Shown here one piece after another: positions 1 through 6,100 of a stretch of DNA of 12,690 bases (position 1 is the stretch's first letter; each line of letters starts with the position of its first letter). Below the pieces are notes generated by a model that saw only the letters and a program-made list of their open reading frames with translations, did no database searches and was not told the DNA's origin. The stretch comes from JAHEFX01 sp964614585 (GTDB lineage: Bacteria > Actinomycetota > Acidimicrobiia > Spongiisociales > JAENVV01). The translations under genes and the position numbers were made by a program. Where the stretch lies: the NCBI GenBank assembly GCA_964614585.1, contig CAZTLW010000066.1:1-12690 (forward strand), in the 5' to 3' direction.

Positions 1-829
1 GGACGTAGGCGATGACGTAGAGCCAGAGCAGCACGAGGGCGACGCCGCCGAGCACGGCGAAGGTGGCGGACTCCCCGAAGACGTCGAACTGCGTGGCGAG
101 GCCGAACCCGAGGGAGGCCAGGACGATGCCGACGGCGGCGACGAGCGTGGCGGTCCACGTGCCGGGAAGGGGCTCGGGGGGCCCCCACCGGAAGAGGGCG
201 TAGAGGAACACCAGGAGCATCAGGCCGGCGAGCGGTTCGGCGACGACCTCGACGACGTTGGCCGCGCCATCGATGTCGATCCGGCGGAGGAAGTCCACGA
301 TCACCTCGCCGAGGACGAGGGTCAGCACCATGGCGACCAGGGTCAACACGAGCCCAGCCGACCCGGCGTAGCCGATGGCCCGGATCGTGATCCACGGCCG
401 GTCGTCGTCGATGCCCTCGATCGCGTCGAGTGACTCGACGATGACGATCGTCGCCCGACTCCCCGACCAGAGCGCCACCACGAGGCTGATGACGGCGGTG
501 GTGATGGTGGCGTCGCCGAGGGACGCCTGGACGCCCTCCAGCAGGTCGGTGATGAAGGTGGCGATCTGGCCGGGAAGCGCGTCGGCGAGCAGGTTCTCCA
601 GTTCCGTCAGCGCTGCCTCGTCCCGCCCCACCAGCGAGGCCAGGGCGATGAAGGCCAGGAAGAGGGGCACGGCGGCGAAGAACAGGTTGTAGGCCACCGC
701 CGAGGCGAGCACCCGGGGCTTGGCGCTCCCGAGTCGCTCGGCGGTCCTCCCCACCAGGGTGTCGGTGGCGGCCTCGACCGTGCGCTGCACCCAGCGGACC
801 GGACGCGACGAGGTGATGCGGTTCAGCAC
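1..829 (-). CDS. YihY/BrkB family integral membrane protein, 3' end outside window
   Basis: 276 codons are visible from a GTG start at 829; the C-terminus runs off the window. The translation is strongly hydrophobic, with about six membrane segments near residues 40-67, 109-125, 151-175, 198-214, 226-247 and 255-276. The first contains ASAVAYNLFFAAVPLFLAF, which matches the opening helix of the YihY/virulence factor BrkB family (once mis-annotated as RNase BN). The motif ALWSGSRA near 119-126 and the LWLYVIAYV helix at the visible end also fit the family. The biochemical role is not established; members are inner-membrane proteins, and a transport or envelope role is only inferred. GTG 829 was chosen because a TAGGCT box lies 7 nt upstream and no ATG is nearby. 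The reading frame stays open upstream, so a longer N-terminus is not strictly excluded. It is divergent from the beta-propeller gene, with 67 bp between starts. Confidence 0.85.
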   Translation of the reverse strand, partial: MLNRITSSRPVRWVQRTVEAATDTLVGRTAERLGSAKPRVLASAVAYNLFFAAVPLFLAFIALASLVGRDEAALTELENLLADALPGQIATFITDLLEGVQASLGDATITTAVISLVVALWSGSRATIVIVESLDAIEGIDDDRPWITIRAIGYAGSAGLVLTLVAMVLTLVLGEVIVDFLRRIDIDGAANVVEVVAEPLAGLMLLVFLYALFRWGPPEPLPGTWTATLVAAVGIVLASLGFGLATQFDVFGESATFAVLGGVALVLLWLYVIAYV

Positions 830-836
830 CGTTTCG

Positions 837-842
837 AGCCTA
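837..842 (-). promoter_or_regulatory. -10 box of the brkB-like gene, leaderless
   Basis: On the minus strand TAGGCT (842 to 837) fits the TAnnnT -10 pattern and lies 7 nt before the GTG start at 829. Transcription would begin at or next to the start codon. No Shine-Dalgarno sequence is present. No clear -35 is seen. Confidence 0.45.
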
Positions 843-882
843 GGGAGTCTTCCCGAAGCACCGACTACGGGAGGCGCGCCGA

Positions 883-888
883 TACGAT
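883..888 (+). promoter_or_regulatory. -10 box of the beta-propeller gene, leaderless
   Basis: TACGAT lies 8 nt before ATG 897, with no Shine-Dalgarno in between (the spacer is GCCGCCTG). This fits a leaderless transcript starting at the ATG. It shares the 67-bp divergent intergenic region with the BrkB-like gene. Confidence 0.5.
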
Positions 889-896
889 GCCGCCTG

Positions 897-2486
897 ATGG
901 AGTCCTCCCAGCGGTCGTCACTCCTCGGCGTCGTCGTCCTCGTGCTCGTCATCGGCATCGGCCTCGTGGTCGGTGTCGCCGGCTTCGGTGGGGCCGACGC
1001 CCCGACCCCGCCGTCGGCGGCCGACACGACCACGACGAGCGCTGCCGGGGACGACACCTCGGCAGCCTCCGAGGCGACCGTGGCCGGCGAGTCGACGACC
1101 ACCACCCTCCCGGTCATCGATCCCACCGACACCACCGAGCCCGGCCCGGGTGTGGGAGAGGTCGGGGGGCCGTGGGGCTCGGTCACCGGGCTGCTCATGT
1201 TCCGCGGCAACCCGACACGGACCTGGTACGGCACCGGCCCGATGCCGGCCACCACGCCCGACCGGGTGTGGCGATACCCCTCCTCGGGAATGTGCAGCCA
1301 GTCGACCAACCTCGGCAGCACGACGACCTGGTGTGGCACCGGCTGGACCGGCCAGCCCGCCGTCTGGGAGCGTCCCGATGGCGTCACCGAGGTGGTGTTC
1401 GGCGCCTACGACCGAGCGGTGCACTTCGTGGACGCCGCCACCGGCACGGCCACTCGGGAACGCCTCGTGACCGGCGACATCATCAAGGGCTCCGTCTCGA
1501 TCGATCCCGACGGCTTCCCACTCCTCTACACCGGGAGCCGGGACAACAAGACCCGGATCGTCGCCCTCGACCGCGAGCCCGTCGAGACGCTGTGGAGCAT
1601 CGACGCCAACGACTACCCGGGGATCTGGAACGACGACTGGGACTCCAACCCGGTGATCGTCGACGACGTCATGTACCAGGGCGCCGAGAACGGCAAGTGG
1701 TTCGCCATCGAGCTGAACCGGGGCTACGACGCCGACGGGAACGTGACCGTCGACCCCAGGGTCCTGCACGTCGTCACCTCCTACAACGACGAGCTGCTCG
1801 CCCGGGTCGGGGACAACATCGCCTCGGTCGAGAACTCCACCCTCATCGTCGACGACACCGCCTTCTTCGCCAACAGCGCCGGGCGGATCATGGGCGTCGA
1901 CATCTCCAACATCCGGGAGGAGGCGCCGCTCGTCTTCGACTGGTGGGCGGGCGATGACCACGACGCCACGCTGGTAGGCGACGCCGACGGCTTCATCTAC
2001 GCCTCGGTCGAGCTCGAGCGGTTCAACAGCCGGGCCGAGGAGGTGGGCCAGCTGATCAAGCTCGACCCCTCCAATCCCGACGACCCGTTCGTGTGGGGGG
2101 TGCCGATCCCGCCGCGGTACGCCGGCAGCGACGGCGGCATGTGGGCCACCCCGGCCCTCGGCGACGGCGTCATCTACGCCCCGACCCACCCAGGGGAGTT
2201 GCTGGCGGTCGACACCGACACCGGCGAGGTCGTGTGGCGCGACGAGGTGGGCTTCCACGCCTGGGCTTCGCCGGTGATCGTCGACGACGCCCTGCTGCTG
2301 CCCGTCAACTGCGAGAACGGCGGGGGCCTCCGCCAGTACGACATCTCCGACCCCCGCAACCCGGTGCGGATGTGGCAGTACGACCACGAGGGTTCCTGCA
2401 TCGAGTCCACCCCGGCGGTCTGGAACGGCGAGATCTTCGTCGGCTCGCGGGACGGGTACTTCTACAAGTGGAGTGCCGGCGCCTGA
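897..2486 (+). CDS. Membrane-anchored PQQ-like beta-propeller repeat protein
   Basis: 529 aa. Residues 9-31 form one hydrophobic segment (LLGVVVLVLVIGIGLVVGV), either a membrane anchor or an uncleaved signal. There is no lipobox cysteine. A Thr/Ser/Asp/Pro-rich linker follows (about 35-85), as in exported actinobacterial proteins that hold a domain off the membrane. The rest is a beta-propeller with eight recognisable repeats, each starting with a small-residue strand: GQPAVW, GSVSID, SNPVIV, ENSTLI, DATLVG, ATPALG, ASPVIV, STPAVW. Several continue into patterns such as LLAVDTDTGEVVW, typical of the PQQ-like (Pyrrolo_quin) repeat. No complete set of quinoprotein dehydrogenase residues is evident, so an extracellular binding or scaffold role is more likely than catalysis; this is inference. 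Start: the frame is open back to 720, but ATG 897 is preferred because it directly precedes the hydrophobic segment, follows a TAnnnT box and does not overlap the divergent gene. Confidence 0.85.
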   Translation: MESSQRSSLLGVVVLVLVIGIGLVVGVAGFGGADAPTPPSAADTTTTSAAGDDTSAASEATVAGESTTTTLPVIDPTDTTEPGPGVGEVGGPWGSVTGLLMFRGNPTRTWYGTGPMPATTPDRVWRYPSSGMCSQSTNLGSTTTWCGTGWTGQPAVWERPDGVTEVVFGAYDRAVHFVDAATGTATRERLVTGDIIKGSVSIDPDGFPLLYTGSRDNKTRIVALDREPVETLWSIDANDYPGIWNDDWDSNPVIVDDVMYQGAENGKWFAIELNRGYDADGNVTVDPRVLHVVTSYNDELLARVGDNIASVENSTLIVDDTAFFANSAGRIMGVDISNIREEAPLVFDWWAGDDHDATLVGDADGFIYASVELERFNSRAEEVGQLIKLDPSNPDDPFVWGVPIPPRYAGSDGGMWATPALGDGVIYAPTHPGELLAVDTDTGEVVWRDEVGFHAWASPVIVDDALLLPVNCENGGGLRQYDISDPRNPVRMWQYDHEGSCIESTPAVWNGEIFVGSRDGYFYKWSAGA

Positions 2487-2501
2487 GGCGCCGGCACTCC
2501 A
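2469..2501 (+). terminator. Perfect hairpin whose loop is the stop codon
   Basis: Arms 2469-2483 and 2487-2501 are perfectly complementary (15 bp, GC-rich, outermost pair T-A). The 3-nt loop is exactly the TGA stop of the beta-propeller gene (2484-2486). No T-run follows, which is common for terminators in high-GC actinobacteria. It may end transcription, protect the mRNA 3' end, or simply be a repeat overlapping the gene end. Confidence 0.6.
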
Positions 2502-2529
2502 AGTACTGAGTACTGAGTACTGAGTACTG
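2502..2529. repeat. Tandem heptamer repeat, four perfect copies of AGTACTG
   Basis: Four identical head-to-tail 7-bp units at 2502-2508, 2509-2515, 2516-2522 and 2523-2529, starting right after the hairpin of the upstream gene. Each unit contains the palindrome AGTACT. The repeat is AT-richer than its surroundings and non-coding, ending 21 nt before the next start codon. Its function is unknown. Confidence 0.9.
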
Positions 2530-2537
2530 CGACGCCG

Positions 2538-2543
2538 TAGGCT
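2538..2543 (+). promoter_or_regulatory. -10 box of the small Rossmann protein gene, leaderless
   Basis: TAGGCT lies 7 nt before ATG 2551. The hexamer and spacing are the same as for the BrkB-like gene on the other strand. There is no Shine-Dalgarno sequence: the spacer is CGCCCCC. Confidence 0.45.
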
Positions 2544-2550
2544 CGCCCCC

Positions 2551-3003
2551 ATGTCCGTGCTCGTCGTGGGGGCCGACACGCCCCGTGGGCAGGCGATCGT
2601 CGATGCGCTCGCCGGCCAGGAGTCGCAGCTGCGGGTGTTCGTGTCCGCCGAGGACGTGGCCGCCGAACTGCGGGCCCGCCCGGGCGTCCACGTCGCCGAG
2701 GGTGACGTCTCCGACGCCTCCCACGTGGAGGGTGCCGCCACCCGCTGCTTCACCGTCGTGTTCGTCACCACCGCCGCCGTGGACGCCCGGGAGCGGGCCT
2801 TCGCCCGCACCGACACCGCCGTGCTGAAGGGGTGGTGCGACGCCGCCCGCGAGTGCGGGGTGACCCGGGCCATCTGGGTCCTCGACCCCGCCCATGCCGA
2901 CTGGGAGCCCCCCGTGGCGGCCCCCGAACAGGTGGTGGTGCCCCTCGACCACCCCGACCTCGCCGCCGAGGTCGCCCGGCTCGACGACGCCGCCGAGCTC
3001 TGA
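2551..3003 (+). CDS. Small NAD(P)-binding Rossmann-fold protein (SDR/NmrA-like N-terminal part)
   Basis: 150 aa. The N-terminus MSVLVVGADTPRGQAIVDAL is a beta strand, glycine-containing turn and helix as in extended or atypical short-chain dehydrogenases (NmrA type). A second strand (LRVFV, about 27-31) and a third (VHVAEGDVSD, about 46-55) follow. The GDVSD pattern resembles the GDxxD motif after beta3 in that superfamily. Full-length NmrA/SDR proteins have about 250-330 residues, and no YxxxK catalytic pair is seen, so this is either a minimal nucleotide-binding protein or a shortened relative; no frameshift is evident. The C-terminus (VVVPLDHPDLAAEVARLDDAAEL) is acidic and ends naturally at TGA. 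It is not clearly part of an operon: hairpins lie on both sides and gltB downstream has its own promoter. Exact function not recognised. Confidence 0.7.
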   Translation: MSVLVVGADTPRGQAIVDALAGQESQLRVFVSAEDVAAELRARPGVHVAEGDVSDASHVEGAATRCFTVVFVTTAAVDARERAFARTDTAVLKGWCDAARECGVTRAIWVLDPAHADWEPPVAAPEQVVVPLDHPDLAAEVARLDDAAEL

Positions 3004-3004
3004 C

Positions 3005-3063
3005 CTCTCGTTCTTGTGTCGTTCCACCCTCAGATGGGAGGCTCGGCGACACAAGAACGGGAG
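3005..3063. repeat. 59-nt inverted repeat (17-bp arms), possible terminator or dispersed repeat
   Basis: Arms 3005-3021 and 3047-3063 pair over 17 bp with one G-U. The core CGTTCTTGTGTCG / CGACACAAGAACG is perfect over 13 bp. The 25-nt loop can form a weaker inner stem (CCxCCC against GGGxGG). It begins two bases after the stop of the small Rossmann gene. The arms are AT-richer than the neighbouring DNA. It could terminate transcription before gltB, or it may be one copy of a genome-wide palindromic repeat; one window cannot separate these. Confidence 0.7.
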
Positions 3064-3122
3064 TGGGGTGGCTCCCGCGGTCCGGGCGGGCCGTCCCGAG
3101 GGTGGCGGGATCGGTGCGGCCC

Positions 3123-3128
3123 TATAGT
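3123..3128 (+). promoter_or_regulatory. -10 box of gltB
   Basis: TATAGT is a near-consensus -10 in a very GC-rich background. It predicts a start near 3135 and a 5' leader of about 50 nt. No convincing -35 is seen at the usual distance. Confidence 0.55.
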
Positions 3129-3142
3129 GGCGCCTCCCCGGC

Positions 3143-3159
3143 GGCACCTCCCCGGTGCC
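3143..3159 (+). other. Small stem-loop in the gltB leader
   Basis: GGCACC (3143-3148) and GGTGCC (3154-3159) form a 6-bp stem around the loop TCCCC, 11 nt before the Shine-Dalgarno. It contains an in-frame GTG at 3155 that could be mistaken for the gltB start. A regulatory role is possible but unsupported. Confidence 0.35.
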
Positions 3160-3170
3160 CCCACCCCACG

Positions 3171-3177
3171 GAAGGAG
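3171..3177 (+). promoter_or_regulatory. Ribosome binding site that fixes the gltB start
   Basis: GAAGGAG ends 7 nt before GTG 3185. This strong site favours GTG 3185 over the in-frame GTG at 3155, which would add ten residues and would lie upstream of the ribosome binding site. Confidence 0.8.
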
Positions 3178-3184
3178 CACCTCG

Positions 3185-6100
3185 GTGACGCAGTCCATCG
3201 CACCGCTCTACGACCCGGCGCACGACCGGGACGCCTGCGGGGTGGGCTTCATCGCCGGTCGGGAGCGCCGCCCGAGCCATGGACTGCTGCGTCTCGCCGT
3301 CGAGTGCCTCGCCCGGCTCGACCACCGGGGCGCCAAGGCCGCCGACGGGACCGGTGACGGCGCCGGCCTCCTCACCGAGATCCCCCGCCGCCTGGTCCGT
3401 CGCGAGCTCGAGCGGGTGGGCGTCGACGCCCCCGAGCCCCACCGCCTCGGCCTGCTCATGGCCTTCCTGCCGCCCGCCGACCCCGAGGCGGGTCGCCGGC
3501 TCGTCGCCGACGCCTGCGCGGCGGAGGACATCGACCTGCTCACCTGGCGGTCGGTCCCGACCAACCCGAAGGTGCTGGGCGACCGGGCACGGGCAACCAT
3601 GCCCGTCATCGAGCAGGCGATCCTCGCCCTGCCCCCCGGCCTCGCGCCCGACGAGGGCGAGCGACTCCTCTACCTCGCCCGCCGGGCGATGGAGCGAGCC
3701 GGCGAGGCGGCCGGGCTCGAGGACTTCGCCATACCCTCGGCATCGACCCGGACGGTCGTCTACAAGGGCCTGTTCACGGCCGCCGCCGCCGACCGCTTCT
3801 ACTGGGACCTGAACGACCCGGCGTTCGAGACCTCGTACGCCATCTTCCACCAGCGCTACAGCACCAACACGTTCCCCGCCTGGGCCATCGCCCAGCCGTT
3901 CCGGGTGCTCGCCCACAACGGCGAGATCAACACCGTCCGCTCCAATCGGGCCTGGATGCGCACCCGGGAGGTCAATCCCACCTCGCCGGCCTTCGGGGAT
4001 CGCTCCCCGGACCTCGTCCCGTTCCTGCAGGCCGCCCAGTCGGATTCCGGCAGCCTCGACAACGCGTACGAGCTCCTCATGCTGGGCGGCCGCTCGCTCG
4101 AGCACACCAAGGAGATGCTCATGCCGGCGGCGTGGGAGAACGTCGCCGACCTCGACCCCGAGCTGCGGTCCTTCTACGAGTACCACGCGTTCCTGACCGA
4201 GCCGTGGGACGGTCCCGCCGCCGTCTGCGCCACCGACGGCGTCAATCTCCTCGCCGGCCTCGACCGCAACGGCCTCCGCCCCGCGCGCTGGACGCTCACC
4301 GACGACCACGTGCTCGTCGCCTCGGAGGCGGGGATCTGCCCGACGGTCGAGGCCGACGCCACCGCCACCGGCCAGCTCGGGCCGGGGGAGACGATGCGCT
4401 TCGACGGCCGCACCGGCGAGGTCGAGTTCTCCGACGACCTGCTGCCGCGACTGGCCGCCATGGCGCCCTACGGCGAGTGGATCCGCAAGGAGACGCTCTA
4501 CGTGCAGACCCCGTTCGTGGACGAGGACGACGACCGCTTCGACCCCATCCGCCTCTCCCGGGTGTTCAACTACACCGCCGAGGAGCGGCGCCTGATCCTC
4601 ACCGAGATGGCCGAGGGCCACACCCCGGTGGGCTCGATGGGCACCGACACCCCGTTGGCGGCCATGTCCGAACGGCCGCGGCGCCTCAGCCACTACTTCC
4701 ACCAGCTGTTCGCCCAGGTCACCAACCCGCCGATGGACCCGATCCGCGAGAAGCTGGTCATGTCGCTGCGCACCTACCTCGGTGCCAACGGGTCGCTGCT
4801 CGAGGAGACCGAGCAGCAGGCGGACAAGATCGAGATCGCCTCGCCGATCCTCTCGATGAACGAGCTGGTGGCGATCGAGTCGACCGATGACCCGCGGTTC
4901 CGGTCCCACCGCCTCGACGCCACCTTCCCCGCCGCCGACGGCGTCGACGGCCTCCGACGTCGGATCGCCGAGTTGAAGGCCGAGGGCGCCGAGGTCGTTC
5001 GAGACGGCGTGAGCATCCTCGTCATCACCGACGAGGCCGTCGACGCCGACCGCGCCCCGGTGCCGATCCTGCTCGCCCTCGCCTCGGTCAACCGCCACCT
5101 CGTCGACGAGGGACTCCGCAACGACGCGTCGGTGGTGGTGGTGTCGGGCGAGCCCCGCGACTCCCACGACCTCGCCACCCTCGTCGGCTTCGGGGCGTCG
5201 GCGGTCAACCCGTACCTCGCCATCGAGGAGGTGCGCCGCCTCGCCCTCGACGGCCAGGTCTCGGTCGACCCCGTCGTCGCCCAGGAGAACTACCGGTCGG
5301 CCCTCCAGGCCGGCCTCCTCAAGATCATGTCCAAGATGGGCATCTGCACCGTCAAGGCCTACCGGGGCTCCTCGCTCTTCGAGGCGATCGGCCTCGACGA
5401 CGAGGTCATCGGCCTCGGGTTCGGCTTCGCCGAGCGGCGCATCGGCGGCGTCGGCCTCGACCGGATCGCCACCCACACCCTCGAACTCCACGCCGCCTTC
5501 GGCGAGGGCGAGGAGGACCCGGGCGGCTTCTACAAGTACCGCCGAGGCGGCGAGACCCACGTCACGAGCCCCAAGGTGGTCCTCAAGCTGCAGAAGTCGG
5601 TCCGGTCCGGCGACCCCGCCGACTGGGAGGCCTACCGCACCGAGATCGACGACCGGCCCCCCGCCCAGCTGCGTGACCTCCTCCGCTTCGTCGATCGCGA
5701 ACCGGTACCCCTCGAGGCCGTGGAGCCGGCCGAGTCCATCATGCGACGGTTCACGTCCGCCGCCATGTCGATGGGGGCGCTCTCGAAGGAGGCGCACGAG
5801 TCGCTCGCCGAGGCCATGAACCACATCGGTGGCCTCTCCAACTCCGGCGAAGGGGGTGAGGACGAAGCCCGCTTCGGGACCGTCCGCAACTCGGCCATCA
5901 AACAGGTGGCGTCCGGGCGCTTCGGGGTGACGCCCGGCTACCTCGCCTCCGCCGACGAGCTCCAGATCAAGATGGCCCAGGGCTCCAAACCGGGGGAGGG
6001 CGGGCAGCTGCCGGGCCACAAGGTGAGCACCGAGATCGCTCGCCTGCGCCACACCCGGCCCGGCACGACGCTCATCTCCCCGCCGCCGCACCACGACATC

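Noticed and set aside
845..881. Short palindromes in the divergent brkB/propeller intergenic region (GGGA-N4-TCCC and GGCGCGCC)
   Set aside because: The arms are only four bases, or are GC-only self-complementary sequence expected by chance at this base composition.
720..896. An N-terminal extension of the beta-propeller protein upstream of ATG 897
   Set aside because: It would overlap the divergent BrkB-like gene and its promoter, and would place about 60 non-hydrophobic residues before an obvious N-terminal membrane segment.
918..2873. A 651-codon minus-strand open frame across the beta-propeller gene and into the small Rossmann gene
   Set aside because: Shadow of GC-rich coding sequence. 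It crosses the hairpin and the heptamer repeat, and its product has no family resemblance.
3155..3184. An earlier gltB start at GTG 3155
   Set aside because: It has no ribosome binding site, lies in a leader stem-loop, and would put the strong GAAGGAG site inside the coding region.
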